A DNA stretch of 64,000 bases, taken from the NCBI GenBank assembly GCA_031763025.1, contig JASSKH010000001.1, forward strand, positions 23,127,840-23,191,839, read 5' to 3'. The notes below the pieces were generated by a model, which was not told the origin of the DNA, searched no databases, and saw only the letters and a list, made by a program, of their open reading frames with translations. A program made the position numbers and the translations under genes. Every line of letters starts with the position of its first letter. Within the stretch, counting starts at the first letter, position 1. Shown piece by piece: positions 22,781 through 36,290 of this stretch. Origin of the DNA: Macrocystis pyrifera (taxonomy: Eukaryota > Sar > Phaeophyceae > Laminariales > Laminariaceae).

Positions 22781-23026
22781 CCGGACAATTCCAAATAATG
22801 GATATTTCCTATATCAATTGTCCGGCCAATTCCAATTGACAGACCATTTCCGGAATCAATTGTCCCGACAAATCCAATTGTCAGACGGCCCCCGAATTAG
22901 TTATCTGAACAATTTTAAATAAAAGACTGCCGACAAATAGTTTTTCCCGCCAATTTCAAATAATAGACAGTCCAGATCAATTGCCCCGACCATTCCAATT
23001 TATACACAGGCTCCAAAATCAGTTGT
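22781..23026. repeat. Degenerate CAATTGTC(C/G)GACAATTCC array
   Basis: Blocks such as CAATTGTCCGGCCAATTCCA, CAATTGTCCCGACAAATCC and CAATTGCCCCGACCATTCC recur at ~50-60 bp spacing up to the scaffold gap. The repeat probably caused the gap. Confidence 0.55.
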
Positions 23027-23126
23027 NNNNNNNNNNNNNNNNNNNNNNNNNNNNNNNNNNNNNNNNNNNNNNNNNNNNNNNNNNNNNNNNNNNNNNNNNN
23101 NNNNNNNNNNNNNNNNNNNNNNNNNN
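23027..23126. other. Assembly gap, 100 N
   Basis: Exactly 100 unknown bases, the usual placeholder for a gap of unknown size. It falls inside or just past an exon of the minus-strand C2/ankyrin gene, so that gene's C-terminus cannot be read here. Confidence 0.99.
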
Positions 23127-26100
23127 CCTCCTTATCTTCCTCTTCCTCCTGGTCCTCCTTAACCCTCAAGTCTTTAGTCTCAGCTGTCGCAATTCCTGGT
23201 GTTGGATCGTTCTCCGCGCCACGCTCGCAAATCACCGTGACCGCTGCCCCTCCCGAGGTGATGCATTTATCCTCGACGAACGATTTCTTAGCAGAGAGAG
23301 CGTCATCGTGATCAGCAGCGCGTTTCAAAGAAGCTTCTTGTTCTTCTTGTTCTTGTTCTTGTTCTTGTTCTTGTTCTTCTTCTTGCATGCTCTGACCATC
23401 CGAAATATCCGAGTTTGTGGAAATGCCTATTCTCGCTCCTCTGGGAGATCGATCGTCGTGCTGGACGCCCTCCTCCTGATCGTCCGAGGGTGCGTTGTGA
23501 TCGTGCGGAGCGTCCGCATCGACGGTGGATGCCGTGGTCGTGCCCGGGTCTGACGAAATGTCGTCTGACCCTGAGGTATCTTCGGTGCCCGTCTGATCCC
23601 ACACCTCGTCAATATCCTCGAGGGTGACGGGTAACTGAGCTATAGAGAAACCTCGGATTCCCACAGCCCGCAAGGAGAATCTGACGAAACCAAGAGAACG
23701 AGGGGAGCGGAGGAAATACATATCCGAGTCAGCTCTCCCGTGGTGTGGCATGCCAATATGTGTTTATCCGTTTTCGGACAAGAGCGTTTTTGTGCGGGAC
23801 GGCGAAAACAACGCATCGTGCTACTGTAAGTTCAGGTGCTGTTTGCCGGACAAGGCAACAGGGGAGAACAGCTTCAGCCCCTCAAATGATGACGATGTGA
23901 AACTCCGTTCAACAAAATGTCGAACGGCTGAATTTACAACGGAAAACGTTCAAACGGCCCTCATCCTTCGAATCAGACTGGCTGAAAACTGTCTTGATGT
24001 GGTTATGTTCAACGGAGAGTCGTCGCTTTGTCGGCGTCGTTCTGCAGCAGGGAAGCGACCTATCGCATCGTGCTTCAATCCGGATTTTGCTTTTGCTTAA
24101 ACGGAACATTTTTTATTTCAGCCTTCAACACGCACCGCGGCCGATTCTCGTTCCGCTCTACGCCAAACCGCCTGACGAACACGCCTCCTTCATCCTTGTT
24201 CCACGCGACCTCTAAAGAGCAGCGGAACGTGCCCTTCTTGTCGTCTCCCCTGCCCCTGGACCGTCCCCTGCTTCCACCCAGCGCGTCACCCTCGCCCCCG
24301 GCACAAAGGAGAGGGTGGTGCCCCACCCGACCGAGGAGAGAGAGCCGACCGTTAGTGCCGGTTCCTGGCCTCAAGGATCCCAGAACCTCGCACAGGTTAC
24401 ACTCCATCAGTGTCGTGATGAGGTCTACTGCGGAACGCGGCACCCCCTGAGGCGAAGGCAGCGGTAGTGTGCCTTGTTGTGATGCTGCGAGCGCCGCCGC
24501 TACCTCTTCCGGCCTTGACCATCCGTCGGTGAGCGGTGACACCTTCGATGCGGAGGTTGTCGGAACGAAGACGACACCGGTATGTTGAGAGATGCGAGTG
24601 CAATATATCGTCTCGTAAAAAAAAACAGTTACCAGGTAACTCTTTATTTCACCCCAACGAGAAGTCTGTATCGCTATCCTACGGTCGGAGATACACGGTG
24701 GCCACGAAAGGCGAACAGGAAGGAGACAAGAGACGCAAGCAAAACGTTTTTTATTTGAAGTATGGGAATGACCTATCGAGCGTCCAAATGTTGGAGGTGT
24801 TTCTATTAGCAGCAGCAATGGTGCTCCGTCTCGAAAGGGATGCGTGGACGACGGTCAATCGACTACGGCCATGCATGGTAATGAGTACCCCCCCCCCCTC
24901 GTCGTCAATGAGTACACCTCCCCCCCGCAACCAGAGCTCTCCCTATCTCCATATTTTTGTTCTAATTTGATGTGTACCACGGCAATTAATATCGTCTCCT
25001 AAAGAACAAAATGAGTACGTATTACGTATTACGGGGGACCATAGTATGTAGGATCAAGTATTGTTAGTAAGAGTAGCGAAATATGTAGGTTTTTGTGTGT
25101 ACCGTAGGTCCTATTAATATGGTCCCCGGTAATAGTTGTCTGACATCCTTTCTAGCCAAATGGGTTACATCACACCCGTATACTATTGTGTTGTTATGAT
25201 CTTTTCATACTTCGTACAAGTGCAAGTAGTACTGGCTGCCATAATCGTGGACGCGATTCATACGTATATGGTTCTTGTTCGCGACGTTTCCTGCTGTTAC
25301 GTGTATCATTACCCCGCATGGTCTCCAACATCTGAGCGTGACGAAGGCTCCCGGAAACCGTTTTCAAAATATTTACTTTTTCCATTTACTTTTTCCATAG
25401 TGAGTACTTTATTTGGGCAAGGAAGTCCTCCGCGGTCCAAGGAGTGAAAAATATTTTTTCTCGTTCTCTCTGAAACAGAACTCCAAGAAAACGAATGTCT
25501 GGTGTAGACTCAGAAGGGGGGGGGGGGACATCTTATCTCGCCTCTCCACGATTAAGCAGGGGCGAATAAAACCTAAACAGATGCTCGGCTGATGTCTGTT
25601 TCTGCCATTTGGTTGGCTCAGTTAGCCCCACGTCTCTACACAACAAGTTTGCAATACTTCGCAATCTTAAACAAGTTGGGCATAGGAAACATCGCGGGCA
25701 CCCGTCCCCCCCCTACACCTCTCTCTTCTCTCCTGCCTGTACCCCTTCTCGCTTACGATCAGATCCGCTTCATCGTGTCCAGCGACGGCCTTGTTGTCGC
25801 CCTTGCTCTGCACCAAGCTCACAGCACTAACCCCTGCGCACGCCTTCATGGTGATCTCCAACTTGTCCCAATCGAGGGCATCAATTTTGTTGCGTTGCGT
25901 GGCGAGGTGAAGTTGCCTTAGGACATCGGCCTTGAGAGCGCCTTGTTCCGTCTGATTTAGGCTGGGGAACTCGATACCCTCGTTGATGTAAATTGTACTC
26001 AGCTGGCGCACGCGAAAAGAAGGGACATGATGAACGATGCCCGGCGCACGTTTATAAAGCGGCGAAGTGACACGGTCAGAGAGACGGGGGTTCAAGTGCA

Positions 26101-29100
26101 ATGTTTTCGCCCTGGTTGTTTGTGGGGTTTTGTGTACTCAGCTGGTTAAGCTGGCACAGTTCGATCAATTCTGAAAGCAACCTCGCAGCGTATGCTGTGT
26201 AATACGTCGCAGCAATATTGTAGCAGCCGACACCTGCCCCGAGACATGCACAACTTCAAATATATATAACGGGTGTCACACGAAAGATGAGTCGGGGGGT
26301 CTTTCGGTGCATCTGAGAATTTTGGCGAAAAAGTGACAGTGCACCAAAACGATTGGTCTGGTAGTCTTTGTCAAGGAATCGTGTTTCACCACTCGCTATG
26401 CTCTTATCAGTCAACTGGAGTTGGACATAAGCATCAACAGATTGGATCCTCTTGAGGCGGGGACTGCTGTTACCTGACAAATGCCGGCGGCGAGCATGTC
26501 CAAAACAACGTCCGGGTCTTCCATGTCCTGTCAAAAGTACCGGTGGACGTCAGGGGGGTAGCCAGAAACACTGTTAGCGCTTGCTTGTGATGGTGCGCAC
26601 TTTTGGGCAGCAAGAGCGACGAGAGGAAAAAGCCGCTCATATAGGTACGAGAGAAGCGTGACGCTAGCCGTTCGTTGCAACAGAATACCGCACTATGTTT
26701 ATTTACTCTCCCATCAGAAATCGAGAACGTCTGACGCGTACACATTCCAATGAATATTCCGGCGGGTATAAAGTGAAACCCCCTTGGGAACATGGGAGCA
26801 ATAGTAATACAACCTTACTTCCCGCCTTCTAACGGCACTCTCAACGAAATCGAGAACTTTCAGCGTCACCCCCCGCCCCTCGCACCATCCGTCGTACGGT
26901 CATCCTATCCACCGCGTAGGACCCTTGTCCATCCGATAGCACGACCCCAAGCTATCGCACCCACCCAACAAAAAGCGCCCAACTGGTCGTCGCATCCATC
27001 AATAAACTAAGCAACAGTGGGGCCAACAAGCTACTGCTACGCCCATCCAACGGCAGGGAGAACAAGCCAGTGCGTCCACCTAACAGTAGGTCCAACATCT
27101 ATCTACACATACACAATAGAAGGTCCAACAAGCTTCTGCTATGTCCATCCAACAGTAGGTCCAACACTCCATATTGTCCATCCAATAGTAGAGCCAATAA
27201 TCTCGTACCGCACCGTTTTCACCAACGACTCGCTTGCCTGCATCACGTCAAATGTCTGCAAGCACGCCGCCAGGGGCACCCCGTGCTGGTCGAGCACACG
27301 CTGCATCCCCACATCACGGCCCTCGAGCCTAATCGGCGTGATTCCAGTACCTCGTTTCGTCTCGACAACGGCGGTGTTGAGGTACGATCGTCCCCGCACA
27401 ACTACGGTGCAGACGCCATCTTCCACCCTGGGCAGCGCGGAGAGCATGGATGCGGGGAGGCGCGGAAAGGAAGACCTACGTAAGTTGTTTGTTTTTGTTC
27501 AATCGGTTGGGTAGGCGTTTCTCGGGCATTTCGAGTTATTATCTCTCCCCGTTGGTGGCCTGGAGTATCGATGTCTGCGGCCGCTGGCGACCTCTCTCTG
27601 TGACACGACAAAATAGTGGAGACAGGGGAACAAAGCGAACAGGATCCGTGCTACGGTGAGGGGTGGCACTCTCGAGTCGTTTTATTACTGACGGGGCTCT
27701 TCAACCATTGCAACAAACCATCAAACTTCCCACTAGATTTGGGGGCGATAGTTACCACAATATACCTGGTACACTGCTATTCGTTGGGTTCCTAATCCCC
27801 CGAGATTGTGTTTCGGTCTTAGCTTGCTTTTTTTTCACAAAGTCGGTCGTTGCTGGGTGAGGCATGTAGAGCTCCTGAAGTGAGGAGGCGCATAAAAATA
27901 GGTGCTGCTACGGTATTCCTACCGTACCATGCGTCAGCAGGCAGTGTCCAACAACATCGATCGTCGCTAAATTCCTTCCATACAAAAGAGAGACGGCAAT
28001 CGATCGTGCTTGTCGATAAGATAGGGGTAACGAACTCACGTAAACCTTGCCAGGTACTGTCGAGTCGCCTCGGGGGTCGGGTCCAACTTGTCGCTCCCTG
28101 CAGCGGGCTTCCTGGACTTGTCCCGCTCGGTGATTATCGCCGTGCATCGAAAGCTTAGCTCATCGAAGGTGGTCTTATCAACGACGTCTGTCAGAGCAAT
28201 ACCGCTTTCTATCTGAGCACATTCTGCGGTGGTGGAGGTAGTCGTCATTCTCGCGTGAGGCGGTTGATCCCCCTTACCCTGCGTCGGTCCGACTCCTGGC
28301 GCGGTTGTCGATGCACTTTGTAGAGCTAACGTCCCGTTCTTTGTAGACGTTTTGATGGTAGCAACGGCGGTGGCGGCAGCAGCATCAGCAGCGGCAGCAG
28401 CAGCAGCAGCAGCGAGTTGTTCGTCGTGATGAACGTCGTTTGCAACGTGTGCGGCAACTTCCGCCACAACACCGTCGAAAACGAACAGACATAGCGACCC
28501 CAAATCAGCCGCCGTCTCGATCACCCGGTGCACAATGTCCGCCGCCAGTGCCTCTTTCCATCCGCGCGTGAACGCTTTCAGTTGGTCAAAAAGGTCGGCC
28601 CCTCTTTGTGAAACGCATGATATTAGTCTCACGTCTAGTACGTGCCTTGGAAAGGGACCCTGTTTTGCCCGATCGTCGCGTTGGTAATTCCCGGCGCTGT
28701 CGGGTAGCCTTCGAGCGCGAGCGAGGGTGACAGCGGCCTCGGCTTCGCCCGAGCTAATATCTCGCTCGATGCTGTCAATGTACAACACCTTATTTCTGAC
28801 GTCATACCAACGAGCAATGCCTTCCGCCCATCCCACAGTTTCAAGTTTTGGCGTGCTGGTGGTGGAAGGGCCGCCACCATCTGACGTGTATGTTTTCGCT
28901 CCTGTTCGGAATGATACCGTGAATTCAACGCTGATCATGGCTCTGGCTTGACCTTGCTTTGGCGGCATATGCTCGCCGCCCCTCCGCGAGGTGTCAGTCC
29001 CCGATGTACGCAGAGAAAGGGTTGAGGGTGTGAATGATTTCTTCAGCGCGCCTAGCAAGCACAAGCACTTCAGGTCCCGCGTGAGGTCACACGCTCGCTT

Positions 29101-32100
29101 TCCATTAAAGTCCTGAAGAGAGGGATGGGGGAAAAAAGAGATCACACATGATGCTAACTTTGTAGTAAGCCGAAAAAAATGTTGAATGCGGTTCAGAAAC
29201 AGTTGAAAATCGAACGAAGCTGACATATTTAGATGCACAAAACGCTTGTTGGTCATAATAAAGTGCGATGTGTGTTGCCAATGGGGATGCTTGCTACCGA
29301 CCTGATCAATTCATCTTCGCTGCCTGCGTGCTCTCAAATAGTCTTCATGGTTGCGGTATTGCTTCGTGAAAGCGGATGGGCTGACACGTGCAGCATTGCA
29401 AGGCGTGGTATACGCGGTCTCACCTTCGCGGTGGGATTGCACCCCCGCTCAAGAAGCAGATGCACCAAAGCGTGGTCACCACCACGCACGGCCGCATGAT
29501 GTAGGGCGGTCCTTCCTCCCGCAAAAGCAGCCGATTCGAGAGTCCGGTTGCTGTCCAGCACGCGGGCGACGGCTAGTGTCGCAGCCTCCAGCTGGACTTG
29601 GTCGGCACCCCCCTCCTTTGCGTGATTGAGTTTTATGGTCGAAACGCACGCAAAGTGGCGAAATTGCGATCGGTGGGTCTTTGCATTCAGCAAACGGCAA
29701 TGACGAAGATAGTGGCGCGTTTTTTAGTGCGTGAGGCGAATGAACACACGGTCGAAGGAGCCATATAGACAAAAAAAAAAAATGTTGTATGCGTGTTAAG
29801 GTGCGGGTGGCAACCTATTTTTTCAGAGATTCCTCGCTTCAAGAGCTCCATACTTCACTCAAACTGCTGACTTTGAGAAAATATGTTGGCGTAACTCCGG
29901 CGAACAATCTCATGATCTGGGTGTACGACGAGAAAACAGCGTGCATCACAAATGGAGTACCCGGGTGGCTCCTCAGCTGAGGAGCTACCTCGACCACAAA
30001 TGCTGTTTTGACCAAAACGTGCCACGCACACCTATCGGAGCCCACGTCGTTGGTTGTGCTGAGTCTCCAAAGGGTCAGGAAAAGCGCAACACCAGGCAAG
30101 CTTGGAGATATGCAACACCGCCCTCCTCCCCTGTTCTACCTGCTCTCTCTGCTGCTGCTGCTGTTTTCGAGCAATACCAGCGAACACGGCAGCCCGAAAT
30201 AGCTCCCGTAACTCCGGAGGAATCCCAACCAGTTGCGTTTCCGTTTCCCCCAACGTATTGCCAGCAGAACTGCCTTCTCCATTCCCGTCGGTCTTTTTGG
30301 CGCCGATCTCGTACACGGCACTCTCTTCTCGGGAAATTTGTCCTTCGTTCCGAGGGCTTTCGGATAATGTTCTAGTTGTGTCTGGTAGGGATGCCCTCCC
30401 TGATCCGGTGCTACCGTCGCCGGTCCAACGTAAACAAGGCTCGACCGTTCTCCTACCAATCGCGGCTCTTTGTCGACGAATTTTCACCGCTTCTACGATG
30501 TCCGCCAGTTCTAACCCAGACCCGTCGGCAAACCCCGCAACAGCGTACGTGTAGAGTAGAACCTCTTCGATATCCGTGTACCTCGCTGACGTTTCTGTCG
30601 CTGTCGAGCTGCCAGCATCAGACGTCGCCGCTATCGTTGGTACTACGCCGGTGGTACCCGCCACTGCTCCAGAAGCGCATCGACCTGCAATCGCTAGCGT
30701 TTGAATCAGAGCGTGATCGAACGAGCTCGGAATTGACGTTGATGCGCCGTATCTCTGCTGCAGGTGACTATTTCCCGTGGAAACAACACTCTCGACCACT
30801 CTCATATCTGCGGGGACGGTGGGTGCGTCTTGCTCCTCTTTTCTTTGCGACGACGAGTGAACTGCTGAGACGACATATGAATGCTCGCTAGATCTGATTT
30901 GAAGGGCGTTTCTGTTGTTGTCCAGCACGGACGTAAACGCCTCGCGGCGCAGTTCTTCCCACAAAGGTGTTGCCTCCGCCGATACCACGGCGAGTTCGTT
31001 CGCCGACGCCGCACCGGTGCCGTCTTCTGTGGTCCGGACCACCTTGCCAATGTGCCATCCTTCTCCGGATGCACAGGAGGCACCACCTTGCAGCACCACG
31101 GCCTCCGCACAGCTGTCCCCAGGGGCGAGCGTTTCTAGAGCCGTGTCGTTCGACTCCCTGTCCTTCTCCAACGCGACTGCTCCCGTCGACTTCTCGCCCG
31201 ACGGTAGTCGTACTTGATCGGTACGGCCGCTGAAAGTTTTTTCAACGGCGTCGGCAGCTTGCCAGAGCACCGCGGCCACAACCCACCGATCCACATCCAC
31301 GATCCCAGCCCGCGCGGCGGTAACCCATAGGGAGTTCCCGGAGGCGTGCGTGTCGAGACCGCCCACTGCGACTACTTCTTGCATGTCAGTAAAAACTGTC
31401 ATGCCATCGTTTTCGGCGCCCCCCGCAGTTCTGAAGACGTGTAATGCAAACCTGCTTCGTGCAAAGAGCGGGGAGAGGGGGGGGGGGGTGTACTCATTTG
31501 TTGCTTGCCTCAGGCATTTGAGCAATGACCACGGGGGATTTTCGTGGTGTGTGTGTTTGTGCACCAAACATGTGCTGGTGACTTATATGAGCGCGGGAAT
31601 CAAGCGACAACAAACTGACCGCTGCCAAATACAGCGATTGGGATACGCGGACGCAGTCGATGAAGGCACGTAAGGACGCAACACTTTCGTAAGCATCGAC
31701 CAAGCTGCTGCTGCTGATACTAATTGTTTTCCCCTTGCCTGTCGATCGGGCAGCACATTGCAGCTGCAGGCCACGCGTTTCCCAGGCTCGTACCGTTTTC
31801 GTCCTTCCCCCGTCCACCTGCTTTGTTGGCCATGAGTTCGCTGGTGGCACTGACGACAGTGGCAGGAAAATCGACTGAATTTCCGCGAAAAGCTTCTCTC
31901 ATGCTTTCGAGTCGTCTGTGGACTTGATACAGTGAAGAACGACCCGGAGACAACAACGCGTACAACAATGGTTGAGTGGAAACCATCGTCGGAGAGGTCG
32001 ACTCCGTAAAAGCGACACCGCCCTTTCGGTGGTTGTAGTAAGATGTATTCTGAGGCGAAAGTGAGTCATTTCCTTCCCGCGCCGCACCCGCAACATCGAC

Positions 32101-35100
32101 GTATCCGCTCGAAGGGTGGTGGACGAGACTGTGAGGTGAAAAGAGGCAGCTACCGCCTTGCTCCCGTGGTGCAGTTGATACAGGCTGCTTGGCCGTGATA
32201 CCGTTTTCTGTTAGTGCTAAAGGGCGTCGAGCCGCCTCCTGAGCCCGTCGTATACGCTTCACCAGTGCTAGAGCTGACCGCGGTGCCTCTCTACCACAGC
32301 TTTCTCCACCGCCGTACGAGCCATGACCGCATCGTTGCGAGCTCACCAGCTGAATCTTCTGCTCCCCTGGCGGTGGCGGGAGCAGAGCGCCGACACGTCT
32401 CCGCAACATCGTAATTTCGACCTGAGAGCGTTGCACGTGTTTGATGTGCTGCAGCACGGTACCGTAGAGATGATGACGGCAGAGGTGGCCGTCACGCGAG
32501 TCACTGCCCGATGTTGGTGGCGACTGCGTGCATCCCCTGGTGCCGAATGGTTTCGCCCTCCAATCACGGGGGATATTGTCCACGTCACGGTACAAATTGT
32601 CTCCAGCGCATCTCAGCGCCTCCTTGAGGTGCGCCGAGGCGACTCCCAACACTTTCGCTTCCCGGTCAAGATAACGGGCTACGATTAAATTCGCCGGATG
32701 TTCCTTCCATCCTCCCGCCGAGTTCCCATACGTAAGCGCCGCAGCTTTTCCCCCTCCGGGTCGCATGTGGGCTTCGTCAACGCGTGAGTCTTGGGCGGGC
32801 GGCTCTGATTCCTTACCGCGAGACAACTCCTCTAGGGTAGTGGCACTGCGTTTACCCACGACAGGTCGAAGATCGTTGGCGAGTTCGCGAGTTTGCTGTG
32901 GGTGGCACCGCTCTTCCAGCAGCGCCAGAGTGTCACCGAGAACCATGACGTCATGTCGAAGCATTCTTACGTGGCGCCGCCACGAAGTTTCCTTCGTTTC
33001 GTCCGTGGCTTCTCCCCACCCGAGACGTACCCGGTCTAAGGCAGCCCTCTCCCGTGTGCTCCTGAGGGAAATAGAACACCACCCGCCGACCAGCCCCGTC
33101 GTCGGCACCTCGGCGAGCCTTAGCGTGGCGGCTAGTTCCTCGGATCGTTCATCGGATTGGTCCATAACTATCTCTGTCTTGTCCAGCACCGTTCGAGGAG
33201 TCGCGAGCAGACCAGCCACCCCAAGCGCTTCTTCAGGGATGTGTCGAAGCCACAACACAAAATCGGCGAAGGACAGAGAGGCGTCGCTGCCATCTTGCGT
33301 CGTCACCCAATCCCCGGTAGTCACAGGAAACGTCACGGCGTCGTCGCTGTGAACCAAATCTTTCATTCCAGGAAAATGGTTCCGAGCAACAGCGACAAGG
33401 CTTTCTTTGGATAAGGTTGCTTCAAATGTATGGTGTTGTTCTGTAGCACCTTCTTTAGATAACATGGAGGAAATTCGCTCCTCGTTGCTACCTGCATCCC
33501 CTATAGATGCCGTTTCTTTGGCCTCGTTCCCAACCCTTTCCGCGTCTGCATAACTGCGGAAGAGGCCGCCCACCGCCGAAAGGTCCAGCAGTCGTGGGCG
33601 CGACGGTTTTCGAAGAGTTTGATGTGAAATCATCGGGGTAAGGCCAGCGACATCGCCGAAAGCGCGCGAAGGTCGGTTGACTCCGTCGGGTATCCGCGCG
33701 ACGTCGGCCTTTCTCTCCAGAAAGGCTTTTATCTCTTCCGTATGATTCGCGGCCTCGTCTCGGGGAACAATAAGGTTGGCCGCGCGCACTTTGACCCCAG
33801 CGAAGACATTGCTCTGTCCAGCGCCTTCGATGCCTACTAGACGCTTCTCTTCGTCTGAGGCATCAGCATGCAGCTTTAAGTGGTATACCCTCGGGCGACG
33901 ATTTCCAGTGGTCGTAGAAGAAGACTTCGCCAGGTCTCCTGAATCACCCAACCGATTTCGTTGTGAAAATGAGTCGAGAGGTTCGCCGTCGCGAGCGGCT
34001 AGGACTGCCGTCGCCGTTTTCCCGTGGTCAATCGACGCATCGCTCAGTTGCAGCTCGATAAACATCCCTTCAACGTAACCGTCCACCGATACCTTCAGAT
34101 GTTCATCCCACACCATATGCATCGCGTCTGACCTACTTGTACCCCTGAGAACTCCTCGATCGGCGCGCCAGCCCTTGGTATCTGCTTCGCCCCGGCCGCG
34201 CACCGGTTTTGTCGACACCCGTTGCCCTCGCGACCCGGGACAGTAAAGCCGAATCGTGATGTAAAAGGCGGAATCAGGCCGACCGAGAGGCATCAATGCA
34301 TCCCACACGTGGAAATATATAAGGAGTTCCGGCAACACGGCGTTTTCTCCGCTACACGCGCGTGGTTCCGGAACGGCAACTACATTGGCGTTGTTGCACT
34401 CATTCCGTCCGTCGCAGCTAAGCTTTCCGTCGGACTGATTTTTATCCGCAAACTTCCTTTTTTTCTGATTCCTGGCCTGAGCTAAGCGACGCGCACTTGG
34501 GGCTTTCGGGAGGGCGGCAGTCGCAGGGTATTCTAGCCAGGAAAACGACACTAGCGCTTCCCCGACGATGTCACCCCGCTTAGACCCATCGTATGATCGA
34601 TCAAAATGCGACCGTTCCGTTGTGCTCAAATTCGCTCGGAGGGGATACCATCGCCCTTCCGAGCCGCATGACTCCAGATCTTCACAGGACAGCTCCAACA
34701 TCCCCACGGTGTTCTCCGCTCCCTGCGGACCGGGCCGCTTGCTACCGTTGTGAGCGGCTTTGATACTATTGTCACGCAGGACGAGGATCAGAGCGCCAGG
34801 TCGGATGCGTGCCGATGCGCCGATCGGGTCATCGTTGAAGAGGGTGCTTACGTCCGCGCTGCTGTTCCACTCGAAGCTTTCGTGCACAACTATGCAGTAA
34901 TACAGCGGGCGACGTCAAAGTTCAAGCAAAATCAGAAACGTCTGCAGCTCAGCAGTTGATGCTTGTCGCAGGCAGGAAGCGATGAAGATGGGTTTTCTCA
35001 CCGACCTGTATTCCATCCAATTATTTCGAATACGTGAGCTGTGAATCCGACCGATTGAGTGGTCGATATATACCCATTTTTTTCAAGCTGCGTGATACAT

Positions 35101-35787
35101 CGATTGCGCGTGTTTTGCACCACCAATAACGTTTTTTTTTTGCGTCACCCTTCGCTGGACTGAACACTCGAACCCTCGAATTGCCATACAAACGTACTTC
35201 CTCGTGCCGGTATTCAGACGCAGCTTACCGATAGCACCCCTCTCGTCCGACGACAAAAGCGCAACGCCCCCTTCATTGGCACATCGGGCGTACAACCGAA
35301 GCTCTGCCTCTTCGATCACTGCGGCGCAGTCGAACAGCGTTGTCGCCACGGCGAAGAATGTCGGCACCCATCCCGGCTCCCTCCGCTCTCGTTTGATGCG
35401 CTCTTCCACTGGTGCCTTCGAGAATCCCAATCCCACCCGAACAGTGACAGGCCCCGGCGAGGATGGGCTAATAAAGGGGCTCGTATATTTTGGCACTGTC
35501 AAAGACACGAGGGTTGTCCCTCGTGTTCCCAGAACACTGTCATTGCGGCTGCGCATTTGTAGTGTTGTCTGCACGTCTAGATCTCCCACCGCAAGAATCT
35601 TGGACGAACGCGAGTCGCGTTTCCCCACCAAATCGCCAGCCCCCTCCAAACAAGAGCGTGGCTGATCTTCGGAGCCTATCGGAGGAAGGTTCCTTTGCCC
35701 TCGACCTTGGCGAAGGATGACCTCAACCACAAGGGAAGCGTCCGTCGACTTTGAGCCATCAGCCAGGTTGAAGTAGGGAAGATGAAG
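23127..35787 (-). CDS. Large multi-exon C2-like / ankyrin-repeat protein (partial)
   Basis: Exons read on the minus strand are 35787-35149, about 34905-31840, about 31455-30140, 29615-29424, 29112-about 28038, 27475-27214, 26527-26474, 26002-25757, 24611-24136, and about 23744 into the gap. Phases agree from 31455 to 24136. The joins at 35149/34905 and 31840/31455 are unresolved; a frame change near 31800 is either an unseen intron or a base error. An acceptor at 35788 means the true start lies further upstream. C2-like beta-strand blocks are visible (RPGALILVLRD..WYPLR near 34780; LLIYFHVWDALMPL near 34300; SLGFVRFSLRAVG near 23680). One ankyrin repeat (GRTALHHAAVRGGDHALVHL, then NPTAK/DFNGKRA) spans the 29424/29112 splice. 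Poly-Gln (30145), poly-Ala (28400) and Glu-Gln (23350) runs come from trinucleotide repeats. The total is above 2,500 residues. A ciliary or centriolar C2 scaffold such as C2CD3 is one guess; no orthologue is recognised. Confidence 0.65.
25028..25135. mobile_element. Palindromic MITE, family 2
   Basis: The ends TATTACGGGGGACCATAGTA and GGTCCTATTAATATGGTCCC (with CGGTAATA) are inverted copies, enclosing ATTGTTAGTAAGAGTAG. It lies in an intron of the C2/ankyrin gene (between exons 25757 and 24611). Four more members are at 48532, 54238, 54723 and 57784. Flanking TA suggests a TA target duplication, as in Tc1/mariner-type MITEs. Confidence 0.7.
26995..27205. repeat. Intronic minisatellite, GTCCATCCAACAGTAGGTCC unit
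   Basis: Variants of CCATCCAACAGTAGGTCCAACA, with or without AGCTTCTGCTA, recur about six times. They lie in the intron between exons 27475-27214 and 26527-26474 of the C2/ankyrin gene. Confidence 0.6.
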
Positions 35788-35981
35788 CTTGGAAGAAGAA
35801 ATGAAAAATACGAACGAAGTAAAACATTTAGGGTAGGCCGATTAAGGCAAGATTGCCATTGCGAATGTTGTATGAGAGATGCGATCAACACCATACGTGT
35901 CCCGCTGGGTCATCAGTATGTTGCGGGTGCGAGACACACAACAAAACGTTGCGATAGGTAAAGACCAGGGGTTTTCACGGG

Positions 35982-36290
35982 TCAGATGAGCCTCGTGGGT
36001 CGCATCGGGTCGGGTCTGGTCAGGGTGATCTAGACCGACCCGCGAGATTTTGGAAATCCCCTGACCCGACCGGACTCGACCGGACCCGACCCGACCCGGC
36101 CCGACCCGACCCGACCCGACCCGACCCGACCCAAACCGGAACCCATCCGACCGGGCCCGACCGGAGACCGGACCCGACCAGACCAGACCGGACCGGAGGC
36201 TGGACCCAACCGGACTCGACCCGAACCGGTCCCACCCGACCCGACTCGACCCGTGGTATTTTAAATACTTCCTGACCCGACCAGGGGTCG
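35982..36290. repeat. GGGTC/GACCC-rich repeat, copy 1
   Basis: Dense GACCC and CCGAC pentamers (GACCCGACCCGACCC type) are bounded by AT-rich words such as ATTTTAAATACTTCCTGACC. The same structure occurs at 38428-38720, 39050-39320 and 58955-59130. Confidence 0.65.

Noticed and set aside
22981-23553. Plus-strand frame across the assembly gap, rich in Leu and Phe
   Set aside because: It is the antisense of the Glu/Gln-rich exon of the minus-strand gene and runs through unknown bases.
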